In this document: piece by piece, positions 16,936 to 25,699 of the stretch | Position numbering within the stretch: the first letter of the stretch is position 1 | How the letters are laid out: each line of letters opens with the position of its first letter | DNA from: Flavobacterium sp. 245 | GTDB taxonomy: Bacteria > Bacteroidota > Bacteroidia > Flavobacteriales > Flavobacteriaceae | DNA length: 64,000 nucleotides | Direction: 5' to 3' | Assembly: GCF_004362055.1 (NCBI RefSeq) | Contig: NZ_SNXB01000012.1 | Location: 106,564 to 170,563 of the forward strand | Notes under the pieces: generated by a model | The model's input: the letters and a program-made list of their open reading frames with translations, nothing else | Told to the model about the DNA's origin: nothing | The model's database searches: none | Program-made: the position numbers and the translations under genes

Positions 16936-17058
16936 TTAGATCATTTTGAACTTATTATTTACTGTGCTACTACTTGGCTTTTCTCTAATCTTAAGATCTT
17001 CAATCTTATAAAAATCCTGTTCTTTTTTGGATTGAATTAAAAATTTCGATTCTTTCAT
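16936..17058 (-). CDS. Possible 40-aa peptide upstream of the LytTR gene
   Basis: This short ATG-initiated frame (MKESKFLIQSKKEQDF..., ending in NNKFKMI) lies 84 bp upstream of the LytTR response regulator on the same strand. It is lysine-rich with a helical N-terminal half and a Ser-rich tail (KPSSSTVNN), and has no double-glycine site or signal peptide. In Gram-positive quorum systems the pheromone gene precedes the regulator, which makes this position notable, but in AT-rich DNA a frame of this length can also be chance. Confidence 0.35.
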   Translation of the reverse strand: MKESKFLIQSKKEQDFYKIEDLKIREKPSSSTVNNKFKMI

Positions 17059-17629
17059 TGATAATGCTAATTAAATATGACCTATATTCAAACTTTCTTT
17101 TTTATTAAATTAATTATGAAGCTTTTTTACCTGATGTATTTCTTGAAAAATAAATACGAGATATTCGTTTTGCTTGCATCAACTCATAGTTTTTTTACCA
17201 TTGTTTTACAGACTAAAATCTTATAATTTCAATATTTTTAAATCAATTACAGCTCCACCTTTAGACTTTTTAATTTTCTGGTATTCTTATTAAATTATTT
17301 TTAAATCTTATTAAATTATTGATGTCAATAAAAAAAATCTATAATTAAGTTTATCTAGTAAATAATAATGTAAATTAGCTTTGTCTGTCATTACAAATCT
17401 TCTCCTTTTTACAGGAGGAAAATTGCAGCTTATCTTTTTAGATTTCTGTTCAAAAAAACACAAATATTTTAAAAACAAATGATAGTTAATACTACAAATC
17501 TTCAACAAATTTAGGACTGTTTTCAATAAACTTCCATCTATGCAATAACTAAATACCTATATACAACAACTTTAAAAAAAAACACAAACAACTGAAAACA
17601 AACACCTTAAACCCATAAAAAACCTTATT
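17059..17629. other. AT-rich intergenic region
   Basis: About 570 bp of very AT-rich DNA between divergent regulators. A hydrophobic 36-aa frame at 17116-17226 (plus strand, starting MKLFYLMYF) and a 71-aa minus-strand frame are present but neither has coding character I can defend. It must contain the promoters of the LytTR gene and of the AraC-type regulator. Confidence 0.45.
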
Positions 17630-19186
17630 ATGAAATTAAAACACAACACTGTTTTGATTATTAAATTTCTAAAAAAAAATTGCTCCAATCATAATATACG
17701 AGCAAAACAAAATTTTATTTTAGTATTAATTTTATGGCTCTATCCTATTGTTTCTTTTGGACAGAGTGATATTGATTATATTATAATAGAGTACAATCCC
17801 ACTCAGACGATAAAAAACAGTACGAGAATCTACCAAACAACCAAAAATCCTAAAGAAAAAAGTTTAGAACTATATAAAATAGCATGTGCCTATGAAGCAA
17901 TGAATGATAAGCTCAATATGAGGTTATTTCTAGAAAAAGCAGAAAAGCAATTAAGTGCCGTTACTGATCACGAGTTTAAATCTGTCATGTTATCCAGAAT
18001 CGCTTCTAATGTTTCTGGAGAATTGTACTACTTTAAAGCTATTAGTTTAATTAATAAGGCACTTAAAGAAAGTGATGCTATAAAAAACAATGACAGTCAT
18101 AATTATACAAAAGCATTTGCATATAACTACCTGGGACTAATAGAACATAATAGTAAAAACTATTATAAAACAATACAGCTCCTCCCAATTTTTTTAAAAC
18201 ATTTCAATAAACAGTCCGAACAAGCAAAAAAAAAAAATAAAAAATTGCTCCTACTCGGGTATATAAACTTCGGTGATGCTTATATGCAAAATGGTGATTT
18301 TGTACAAGCAGAAAAAATGTTTTTAAATGGCAAATCTATCTTGGATGGAAGGTACAAAGATTTAGAAGCATGTATTTATACGAATTTGATAGACCTTAAC
18401 TTAAAAAAGGGGCTATACGATAAAAGCATTTACTATTCAGATATTTTGTTAAGAAAACTTCCCAAGGAAGGCTTTCTAGATAAAAAAGAATATACATACC
18501 GAATATTAGCTGAGTGCTATAAGCACAATCAAAATGTAAAAAAAAACCAGTTTTTTTTAGCAAAACAAGACAGTATTATAAATATATTAGCTAAAAGAGA
18601 AAATGAAATAATAAAAGCAAATAATGATATAGAGAAAAAAATAGAGGAAAATGCAAAAGGACAAACTTGGGATTATAAATTAGTTGTATTTACTATTATT
18701 ATCTCAGGAATTACATATTTTTATATTAGAAAAAGGCAAACAAAAATAAAGCAAAGATTATTAAGATCTAAAAAGATATTAGAAAAGGACAAAATTAAGG
18801 ATCAGGAAAATAAAAATGTAAAAGTACCCTTAAATATAGAATTGGATTTATTAAAGAAACTGGAGCGTTTCGAAAAATCAAATAAATATACCAATTCAAA
18901 AATGTCTGTAGCAATATTGGCAGGACAGTTCGAAACAAATGTGCAGTATTTATCCGAAATAATAAATAAAAATAAAGGTAAAAATTTTAATTCCTATATC
19001 AACGAACTAAGAATTAATTATATTATAGATCATCTAAGAAATGACAAAAAATTGAGAACATACAAAATTTCATACTTAGCTAGTTATGCTGGGTTTATAT
19101 CTCATAGTACTTTTTCAAAAGCATTCAAACTGCAGATAGGAATATTACCTTCCGAATATATAAAACAGTTGCAGGAAGAATTATAA
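17630..19186 (+). CDS. TPR-transmembrane-AraC family regulator
   Basis: This 518-aa protein combines an N-terminal signal/anchor region (hydrophobic segment at about 29-44, ending at FGQSD), an extracytoplasmic helical TPR-like sensor domain (about 60-330), a single transmembrane helix (about 348-364, LVVFTIIISGITYFYI), a basic linker, and a C-terminal AraC helix-turn-helix domain (about 415-515, VAILAGQFETNVQYLSEIINKNKGKNFNSYINELRI ... SYLASYAGFISHSTFSKAFK). This architecture is a common Bacteroidetes one-component regulator. It lies in the same flanked module as the LytTR regulator and bacteriocin-like peptide, but its targets are not evident. Confidence 0.9.
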   Translation: MKLKHNTVLIIKFLKKNCSNHNIRAKQNFILVLILWLYPIVSFGQSDIDYIIIEYNPTQTIKNSTRIYQTTKNPKEKSLELYKIACAYEAMNDKLNMRLFLEKAEKQLSAVTDHEFKSVMLSRIASNVSGELYYFKAISLINKALKESDAIKNNDSHNYTKAFAYNYLGLIEHNSKNYYKTIQLLPIFLKHFNKQSEQAKKKNKKLLLLGYINFGDAYMQNGDFVQAEKMFLNGKSILDGRYKDLEACIYTNLIDLNLKKGLYDKSIYYSDILLRKLPKEGFLDKKEYTYRILAECYKHNQNVKKNQFFLAKQDSIINILAKRENEIIKANNDIEKKIEENAKGQTWDYKLVVFTIIISGITYFYIRKRQTKIKQRLLRSKKILEKDKIKDQENKNVKVPLNIELDLLKKLERFEKSNKYTNSKMSVAILAGQFETNVQYLSEIINKNKGKNFNSYINELRINYIIDHLRNDKKLRTYKISYLASYAGFISHSTFSKAFKLQIGILPSEYIKQLQEEL

Positions 19187-19584
19187 CCTGAAATTAAATC
19201 ATTTCTCAGCGTAATTTTAAGTTCTTTAAAATAGATCTGAAAATTAAGTGATTTTTTACGATGTTTTTATGCCTCTAAGATCAACTGAAATAGTAATAAA
19301 TGATAAATCTATTTTTTCTTAAACCTGGAAAGTTAAAATTGAGAGACAAAACTCAATTTATGTACACCTGTGGTATTATGAAAATTCGATTAACATATCA
19401 CTGAATAGTAGACTATTAAAGAAACAATAATCTGGATAAATACACCACAAAATCCTCTATAAAATTCTAATAAATTTAATATTGTAATTGCGAAAAAATT
19501 AAATTCGCTTTAATTTAACTTTTATAGTATCCTTTAAAATTTTGACAGTCTTGATTTTGAAGCCCAAACTTGAAAATTCCAAAT
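19187..19584. other. Intergenic region without recognisable features
   Basis: About 400 bp of AT-rich DNA between convergent genes. No clear terminator hairpin with a T-run was found. Confidence 0.4.
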
Positions 19585-19887
19585 TCATTCATCTGTGAGG
19601 AAATTAAAGTACTTTCCATTAACATCTGTTTTAACTTCTTTTGCTCTTTTTTTTAGCAAAACCCTAACACCTTCTATTGCAATTCCTTTTTCATCTTTCA
19701 CCTGCCTCTTTACGATTATAACAGACAATGATTGTTTATTTTTTATAAAACCATTTTTGTGATCTATCTTAAAATTACTATTTGCATTTGCTTTAGGAGG
19801 AATAAAATAAGAAGATATAAAAACAAAAAACATCAACCCACTCAATATATTATATAAATAATTTTTAAAAAGATATTTTGTCATCAT
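19585..19887 (-). CDS. Short secreted protein like the N-terminus of a SusC receptor
   Basis: This 100-aa protein has a signal peptide (basic start, hydrophobic ILSGLMFFVFISSYFIPP, then KANANS) and a single carboxypeptidase-D-like beta-sandwich start (VKRQVKDEKGIAIEGVRVLLKKRAKEVKTDVNGKYFNF), the module that opens SusC/TonB-dependent receptors. It stops there with no plug or barrel downstream, so it is either a truncated receptor gene or a small product in its own right. A LytTR-type promoter sits upstream, with transcription start expected about 63 nt before the ATG, so the fragment still looks expressed. Confidence 0.6.
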   Translation of the reverse strand: MMTKYLFKNYLYNILSGLMFFVFISSYFIPPKANANSNFKIDHKNGFIKNKQSLSVIIVKRQVKDEKGIAIEGVRVLLKKRAKEVKTDVNGKYFNFLTDE

Positions 19888-19956
19888 AATTTATTTAAAA
19901 GGTTGAAAAAACTTATTTACATTTTTAAAAGAGTAATTAATTAATCTTTAAAAGAG

Positions 19957-20024
19957 TAAAGATCAACTATTTCGTTCCGTTTTTTAAGGCAAAAGTAGTT
20001 AACGGCGATTTTTACAGATTAACG
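19957..20024 (-). promoter_or_regulatory. LytTR-type promoter 2
   Basis: CGTTAA boxes on the minus strand start at 20024 and 20004 (20-bp spacing). The proximal CGTTAACTACTT is followed after 28 nt by GATCTTTA (19964-19957), one mismatch from TAnnTTT. It faces the 100-aa secreted protein. Confidence 0.65.
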
Positions 20025-20225
20025 TATTGATTATTCTGATTTAAGATTAATTAATGACATATAAATTCCTTTTAGAACCTTACTAAAACAAATATTTGAT
20101 TTAAGACTATTGTAATCAGTTATCGATTTTAAAATGAATTTATTTTTCATCATAAGACCGGACTTGATACCTTTTTTGCTACAAAAGATTAAGGCGAATT
20201 TTTTAGAAATATTTTACCAATATAA

Positions 20226-20314
20226 GTTTTGTGGCAAAATCGTGGCACAGGGCATCTTTAAAAATTGAACTCCAGCGAAGTCATGAACTAAGAAGTATGT
20301 GTTCGAATATTCAA
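20226..20314. repeat. Direct repeat, copy 2
   Basis: Second copy of the repeat at 14695-14786, beginning GTTTTGTGGCAAAATCGTGG and ending with CTAAGAAGT-ATGTGTTCGAAT. It has the same orientation and lies 5.5 kb away. Confidence 0.65.
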
Positions 20315-20639
20315 AAATTATTATTAAGTCTAATTATTAAACTCTATAATCAATTTTGAAAAGATATTGCCATCCAGAATCTTTTAACAAATAAGGTTCA
20401 AGAGTTTAAAAAAAATATGTCATAGTTTATTAAAAATATCTAAGTAGTTGATTTAAAAACAATCAGTTTCAATTAATCGTCTCATTAAGATATCATCTTT
20501 TATTTCTGTTAATATTATATCTATAACCTAATGCAATTATTATAATAAGTAATACTATCGTTGCCGATCCGTTAGTCATATTTTTAGTGATAATTAAAGT
20601 ATTAAGTTCATTGTGGCAACAATTATTGCAACGCTGCTA

Positions 20640-20818
20640 AAAAAAATCCTATTTTTTTTAAATGCCTCCAGTTTGTAGTTCAAAACAAACAACCTAACTA
20701 AAAAAAGAAGAAACCCAAAAACAATAATCTATCAAAGTAGTTGGAGGCATCAATAAAACATTAAAAAATAAAAAAAGTTATAAAATATTTTAAAGTCAAA
20801 ATAATTTTTCAAACTTAA
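20640..20818 (-). ncRNA. Candidate short RNA, unit A
   Basis: Transcription from LytTR-type promoter 3 should start near 20818. The arms ATGCCTCCA (20742-20750 on the plus strand reads TGGAGGCAT) and TGGAGGCAT (20662-20670 reads ATGCCTCCA) form a perfect 9-bp stem enclosing about 71 nt, followed by a T-rich stretch ending in eight T. A peptide MPPTTLIDYCFWVSSFFS could be read from the first arm's ATG. The tandem unit B keeps the stem and promoter but changes the peptide completely, which favours an RNA function over a peptide. Confidence 0.45.
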
Positions 20819-20823
20819 AAACT

Positions 20824-20913
20824 TAAAGATAATTTTATATTTAACTGATTTTTAGCAAGAAGTAGTTAACGTACCAATTTTTTGATTTAACGTGTTGATC
20901 TTTCAAATTAACG
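20824..20913 (-). promoter_or_regulatory. LytTR-type promoter 3 (unit A)
   Basis: Three perfect CGTTAA boxes on the minus strand start at 20913, 20892 and 20871, each exactly 21 bp apart. The proximal box reads CGTTAACTACTTCTTG and the -7 element TATCTTTA follows 28 nt after CTACTT. Confidence 0.8.
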
Positions 20914-21149
20914 TAAAATTGAAATTTTAATGGAGGGTGTTAAAAACTCTGTTTACAAGCTCTGCAATATCAACTTCATAAAAAAAACATTTAAACTTAG
21001 TTTAAGATGGTTTAAATTAAAATATGATATTTACCTCATTGAATCCAAATACAGAAAGAATTATAACGTTACAAATAAGGCCAACAAGAGGATTTAAATT
21101 CTATTAACCAAATCTGCAGAATTTTATGTAAGATCAGGCCATTAACGCC

Positions 21150-21337
21150 GTTATAAAAAACAACTCTTTACTAATGCCTCCAGCCTGTAATTCAAGCAAA
21201 CACTAACTTAAATAAACAAACAACTTTTATTAGAAAAAACCAAAATTCTAATCAGTGGTGGAGGCATCAATAAAAACAACAAATAACTAAAAAAAAAATA
21301 ATTTACTAAATGTTAAATCAAATAACTTTTACAATTT
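21150..21337 (-). ncRNA. Candidate short RNA, unit B
   Basis: Same layout as unit A. Expected start is near 21337. Stem arms are at 21259-21267 and 21174-21182 with about 76 nt between, followed by a T-rich tail. The possible peptide is MPPPLIRILVFSNKSCLFI, unrelated to that of unit A after the first three residues, which come from the stem itself. Confidence 0.45.
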
Positions 21338-21342
21338 TGACA

Positions 21343-21432
21343 GAAAGATAGCTTTATATTTACCAGATTCTAAGCAAGAAGTAGTTAACGTAATGATTTA
21401 CTATTTTTACGGGCTTTTTTTTTAGATTAACG
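21343..21432 (-). promoter_or_regulatory. LytTR-type promoter 4 (unit B)
   Basis: Boxes CGTTAA, CGTAAA and CGTTAA on the minus strand start at 21432, 21411 and 21390, exactly 21 bp apart. TATCTTTC follows the proximal CGTTAACTACTT after 28 nt. Confidence 0.8.
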
Positions 21433-21439
21433 TAAAATT

Positions 21440-22048
21440 GTCTTGATGGCGGCTGTTAATTATTCCCTGATACAATCTCTAGAATGCTAATTGGATTAAA
21501 ACAAACATTTTCAAACTTTGCTTAAAATAGTTTAAGTCAAAATAGAATGTTTAGCTTATGGTCGTAAAATACAGAAAGAACTGTACAGTTGTAAAAGAAC
21601 TCCCCCCAAGAACATATAAGGTCTATTAAACTAATCTAAAGAATTTTATTAATATCAGGTCATTTTAAAGCAGCTGTAATAATAATAATAATAATGGCTT
21701 ATTTGCAAAACACAAAAATGAAGAAGCTTAAATAAGAAATAATACTTATAATGTTTTCTTAATGGATACAATTTCATTATTCCATGAACAAAATTTCGAC
21801 TCTTAATTCAAAGCGTAGTTGCTTTATTTAAATATCTGATTAAAAGCAAACTGATATATTGCGCTTAACTCCCTACAAGATATTGAAGTATATTTACTTT
21901 TTAAAGATCATATTTTATAATTTAAATATTTAAGAATACATAAAAATGTTCGGGAGTTTTCAACAGAAATTAGCTAAATCATCAAGGTATAGCCCGATCA
22001 AAACTAAAAATAAATATTTTATAAAATCAAAAAGGAACTATATTTCTG
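21440..22048. other. AT-rich region without a gene
   Basis: The first 230 bp are the right part of tandem unit B. A short (AAT)n tract lies near 21679-21695. The rest shows no defensible frame or RNA. Confidence 0.4.
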
Positions 22049-22137
22049 CGTTTAACTTCGAATTCTAAACGGTAATATTCAAATTCGACCGTTAACTACT
22101 TTATACTTCGCAGTTTCTACTTAAGCTTTTAAATTAG
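22049..22137 (+). promoter_or_regulatory. LytTR-type promoter 5
   Basis: Plus-strand boxes CGTTTAA (22049), CGGTAA (22070) and CGTTAA (22090) lie 20-21 bp apart. The last reads CGTTAACTACTT and TAAATTAG (22130-22137) follows after 28 nt. Downstream lie only very short frames and a decayed stretch. Confidence 0.65.
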
Positions 22138-22385
22138 TAATAAAATTAAACTATAACAATTATTCTATGCACAGGGGATTATTATTTATTTGAGATTTTC
22201 CTGTTTCTAATAGTATGCAGATTTCGCTGGGAAGATCCAAAAAGTAATGAGATATTGATATAATGCATCCCGCTAATAATTCTGGTTTAATGGACTTTTT
22301 TGAATAAAAAATAATTTTAACTCTTTTTTGATTTATATAAAATATCTGTTTGATAAACCTGAATTTTAAACCATTATACAAGAGA

Positions 22386-22790
22386 TTAATAGTGATACAT
22401 TAATATGAATGGTTTTGTTAGAGGAGGAATAAAATTCTCATGAACTGGCAAAGCTAAAGTTGAATTAGTAAAAACATTTGCCAAATTATAAGATTCTTAT
22501 ACAAATAAAAATTGACCATTAATGCTTTTTCTCCAACAACATTTTCCTTAAACGATTCTATCGAATGGATAAATGCGGGTATTCTAAACTCTTTTTAAAA
22601 AGTTTAGAAAAACTATTATGAGGTAAATATTGTTGAATTGTTATTTAAAATAAACATAGCCTATAAAACATTTGAAATGCTTCAAAAAGATCCAAAATAA
22701 GAAAATTGTTCATAAAAGCATTTACGGATCAAAAAGTAAAGAACACAACTATCGCCAAATTCTAACAACTCAAGCTTATGTTAAACTATA
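22386..22790 (+). pseudogene. Decayed coding remnant
   Basis: Downstream of promoter 5 the plus strand shows short coding-like pieces in different frames, such as MNGFVRGGIKFS-stop followed by TGKAKVELVKTFAKL-stop, interrupted by stops and shifts. The family cannot be named. The intact DUF4240 gene begins right after it. Confidence 0.3.
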
Positions 22791-22793
22791 ATT

Positions 22794-23426
22794 ATGACAT
22801 CAAAACGCGCACTTATTAAATTGCTCCTTATTATTCAAATTTTGGTAATCAGTTGCGAAAAAAAAGAACACAAAAAAACACTTAAGACACATCAATACAT
22901 TAATTTAATATCTTCTGATACTACCGGAAAGGTTATGAAAGAGGATGAGTTTTGGAAATTAATAGATCAATCAAGAATTCAATCAAATGATAATTATGAA
23001 CTTCAGACTAAAGTATTAAAAGAAATACTTCTAAAACTTAAAGCTGAAGAAATCGAAAAATTCGACAATACATTTACTGCGCTTTTGGCTGCATCGTACA
23101 ATTGGGATCTTTTGGGAGCATCTTATGTGATAAATGGAGGTTGTTTCGATGATTGCTTCGATTACTTCAGGCAAAATCTAATTGCTCATGGCAAAGAAAA
23201 ATTTTACGATACCATTGCAAATCCTGATGATTGTGTTTACTGGATAAAATCACAAAATGAAGAATTATGGAATGGAATTCAATACTCAGCTTACGATGCT
23301 TATAAAGAAAAAACTGGAAAAGAAATCCCTAAAACTTACAATCCTGATTGGACACTTAAAGGGGAGGAATTTGACGAAAATAATATCGAAAAAAAATATC
23401 CAAAACTAGCTAAAAAGTTTTTATAA
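22794..23426 (+). CDS. DUF4240 lipoprotein
   Basis: This 210-aa protein has a lipoprotein signal (LLLIIQILVISC, lipid-modified Cys near residue 20) followed by a DUF4240 domain. Recognisable features are the opening MKEDEFWKLIDQSR (about 48-61), the central ALLAASYNWDLLGASYVINGGCFDDCFDYFRQNLI with two adjacent cysteines, and the ANPDDCVYW motif. DUF4240 proteins are usually cytoplasmic and their function is unknown; a lipid-anchored form is less usual. It is preceded by a decayed stretch and is followed by no obvious partner. Confidence 0.8.
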   Translation: MTSKRALIKLLLIIQILVISCEKKEHKKTLKTHQYINLISSDTTGKVMKEDEFWKLIDQSRIQSNDNYELQTKVLKEILLKLKAEEIEKFDNTFTALLAASYNWDLLGASYVINGGCFDDCFDYFRQNLIAHGKEKFYDTIANPDDCVYWIKSQNEELWNGIQYSAYDAYKEKTGKEIPKTYNPDWTLKGEEFDENNIEKKYPKLAKKFL

Positions 23427-23951
23427 AAAAGCACAACAAGCCATAATCTATTCGACTATCCTTTTTTGATTTTAAAAATTATTAAAAAAAATCTTAAAAA
23501 ATGTTTGGAATTTTCACGCCGTGGCTACTGGAATAATTAAAAGATTAAGGAATCTATATTTCTCAATCTTTTTTATGGGTCTATATATTTTATTTATTTC
23601 TGTAAAATTTAAATGTCTGTATTTTCAAGCAAATTTGGTTCTAACCGTATTAACTAAAACATAGAAGCACAATAATTATTTAACTAAATCGAAAAGTAAA
23701 TCTTTACTATAGCAATCAAAAACTACCAGAGAAATTAATCAGTTTGGCAAAACTGAATTTTTCAACTTTCTCAAAAGAGATTAATTGTGGTAAATTAATA
23801 TTCTCTAAAAACTTTAAAGCAGTAGTTTCTCTTATTGTATATCATAAAAATAAACTGTTTTTTATTAAGTAGATTCTGGATACAATTCTTTATAATAAAA
23901 AGAGATATTTTTCACACAAAGCCAATATTAGAGACTTAATAACTTAAGCCT
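23427..23951. other. Intergenic region
   Basis: About 525 bp, AT-rich. A few short frames but none supported. Contains the likely promoter of the glycosyltransferase. Confidence 0.4.
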
Positions 23952-25013
23952 ATGACTATAGAAAAACGAAAAATTGCACTAATTGGTGATTGCCTGGCGC
24001 ATGGCGGTGCAGAGAAAGTTCATGCACTATTATCAATTTATTTTCATAATGCCGGATTAAAAGTCGTAAATATTGTATTATCGAATATAGTAACTTATGA
24101 GTACCACGGTGAATTAAATATTATACACACTAGAAGTGAGATTCAAAAAACGATTCAAAAAAATAAATTTGATTATATAATTGATTTTAGGGCACGCCCA
24201 GGTTTTATAAAGGAATTAATGTTTTCTTGGTTTATATATCCTACCAATGTGTTTTATACTGTCCATAGTGGTTTGTTGGATTATTATTTTCCGAGGTCTG
24301 TATTCTTGTCTAAGCTTATATATAAAAGAAGAAAAATTGTGACTGTTTCGCAAGAAATTAGCTACTTGATTTTATCAAAAAAAATAGCATCTGACGTACA
24401 TTGCATAAATAACCCCATAGATTTTGAAGCAATAGAAATTTTAAAAAATGAGCCGGTGATTCAAAAAAACGTAAAATATATTTTAGCAATTGGAAGATTA
24501 GAAGAAATTAAACAATTTGATGAACTAATTTTAGCATATGCAAATAGTATTTTACCAGAAAAAGGAATTAAGCTATTTATAGTCGGCAGCGGTTCGTATC
24601 AACAAAGTTATAAAGAATTATCAGTAAAATTGGGATTAGGTTCTGATGTTGAATTTACAGATTTTTTAGAAAATCCCTATCCATATTATAAAAATGCTCT
24701 TTTTACAGTTTTATGTAGCAAAAATGAGGGATTGTCTAATGTCCTTTTAGAATCTTTAGCATGTAGTACTCCTGTAATTTCTTTTGATTGCTTCTGTGGA
24801 CCTAATGAAATTATATTAGATAAATACAATGGACTACTGGTCGAGAATCAAAATTTCAAAAAGCTTACAGAAGCAATAGATACAATGTTTATGGATAAAC
24901 ATTTATATAGAATATGTAAAGAAAATTCACTTAAAAGCGTTGAGAAATTTTCTTTAATTACTATTGGTAAACAATGGTTAAATCACTTCGCATTATATTC
25001 AAATTTCAGGTAA
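23952..25013 (+). CDS. Glycosyltransferase family 4 protein
   Basis: This 353-aa GT-B fold enzyme would transfer a sugar from a nucleotide donor in glycan or surface polysaccharide synthesis. The N-terminal acceptor half begins ALIGDCLAHGGAEKV (the GGAE loop of GT4 enzymes), and the C-terminal donor half carries AIGRLEEIKQFDELI (about 178-192), IVGSGSYQQSY and the E-x7-E signature SKNEGLSNVLLESLACSTPVIS (about 256-277). It stands alone without other polysaccharide genes, so its acceptor is unknown. Confidence 0.9.
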   Translation: MTIEKRKIALIGDCLAHGGAEKVHALLSIYFHNAGLKVVNIVLSNIVTYEYHGELNIIHTRSEIQKTIQKNKFDYIIDFRARPGFIKELMFSWFIYPTNVFYTVHSGLLDYYFPRSVFLSKLIYKRRKIVTVSQEISYLILSKKIASDVHCINNPIDFEAIEILKNEPVIQKNVKYILAIGRLEEIKQFDELILAYANSILPEKGIKLFIVGSGSYQQSYKELSVKLGLGSDVEFTDFLENPYPYYKNALFTVLCSKNEGLSNVLLESLACSTPVISFDCFCGPNEIILDKYNGLLVENQNFKKLTEAIDTMFMDKHLYRICKENSLKSVEKFSLITIGKQWLNHFALYSNFR

Positions 25014-25253
25014 ATTTCAATAAAGCGAATGACCAGATTGAGTGATGTTTAAGTAAAGTAATTTTTCAGAATTAAATCCAAATATATAATTATAATTTAT
25101 GCAAAAGGGAATTATAATTTAGAATTCTACTAAAATATGATATACAACTATTTAAACATTTAAAAATATACTAAGCTGTCATTTAAGTAATTCCTCAGAT
25201 ACCAGTTTTTAAATGAGAACAAGTGGTTAGTATAATAACTTTTTGTTTTATTT
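25014..25253. other. Intergenic region
   Basis: About 240 bp between the glycosyltransferase and the 34-aa peptide frame; nothing recognised. Confidence 0.4.
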
Positions 25254-25358
25254 TCAAAGTAAAAATTTGTTTATTAAACATGCTAAAATAAATCCGAGTG
25301 TAAACCACAATAACCTTGCTACTCTATTATCTCTTATGATTTCTTCTTTTTCGCTCAT
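25254..25358 (-). CDS. 34-aa single-helix membrane peptide
   Basis: This small ATG-initiated frame has a charged N-terminus (MSEKEEIIRDNRVARL) followed by one hydrophobic helix (LWFTLGFILACLINKFLL). It lies 196 nt downstream of the -7 element of LytTR-type promoter 6 on the same strand. An inverted repeat (TGCTGGA at 25514-25520, TCCAGCA at 25422-25428) followed by a T-rich stretch lies between promoter and frame. The amphipathic charged-head/hydrophobic-tail layout is that of a real small membrane protein; function unknown. Confidence 0.5.
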   Translation of the reverse strand: MSEKEEIIRDNRVARLLWFTLGFILACLINKFLL

Positions 25359-25421
25359 AATAACTCAAATTAATTTTATTTTTTTTACTTAATGGGAAGA
25401 TTTGTTTATTTAAAAAATTAT

Positions 25422-25520
25422 TCCAGCAAAACCAAAGGATAAACACATCTTTATAGATAAATAAGAGGTGGATTAAATAAATTCATTTTCCTTTATTTAA
25501 AACGGCAGCTTACTGCTGGA
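25422..25520 (-). ncRNA. Possible structured leader or short RNA of promoter 6
   Basis: On the minus strand TCCAGCA and TGCTGGA form a perfect 7-bp stem enclosing about 85 nt, followed by ATAATTTTTT. This echoes the ATGCCTCCA/TGGAGGCAT plus T-tract layout of units A and B downstream of the same promoter type. It may be a short RNA or a leader ahead of the 34-aa peptide. Confidence 0.35.
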
Positions 25521-25553
25521 TCGATTATAGATGGTTTTCGTTTATATTTTTAT

Positions 25554-25642
25554 TAAATGTAGCTGGTTTTCTTAAACAAATCCAATCGTAAAGTAGTTAA
25601 CGGGCCAATTCTTGAAATAACGGGCTAATTCAGAGATTAACG
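25554..25642 (-). promoter_or_regulatory. LytTR-type promoter 6
   Basis: Minus-strand boxes start at 25642, 25622 (CGTTAT) and 25602, 20 bp apart. The proximal CGTTAACTACTT is followed by TACATTTA after 29 nt, one base more than in the other sites. Confidence 0.7.
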
Positions 25643-25699
25643 ATTAAATTATTATTAATAATTTTGGAATGTTTTTTATCTCTGTAAATAATCCTGTTA

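Larger units (their letters stand above)
20640..21439. repeat. Tandem duplication of a promoter-plus-RNA unit, period about 515 bp
   Basis: Unit A (stem arm 20662 to box 20913) and unit B (21174 to 21432) match in order: the ATGCCTCCA arm, the TGGAGGCATCAATAAAA arm, the AAAGATA..TTTATATTTA..GA promoter core, AGCAAGAAGTAGTTAACGTA and the three boxes ending AACGTAAAATTG. The sequence right of each (for example AATACAGAAAGAA) is also shared, so the duplication extends to about 21670. Copies are clearly diverged in the loops. Confidence 0.7.

Noticed and set aside
17311..17526. 71-aa minus-strand frame between the regulators
   Set aside because: Low-complexity AT-rich composition, no domain, no good start context; likely a chance frame.
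20742..21259. MPP-peptides of units A and B as conserved pheromones
   Set aside because: Apart from the residues encoded by the shared stem, the two peptides have nothing in common, so conservation of a peptide is not supported.
22160..22381. 73-aa minus-strand frame
   Set aside because: It opposes the direction of promoter 5 and has no recognisable pattern; likely chance in AT-rich DNA.
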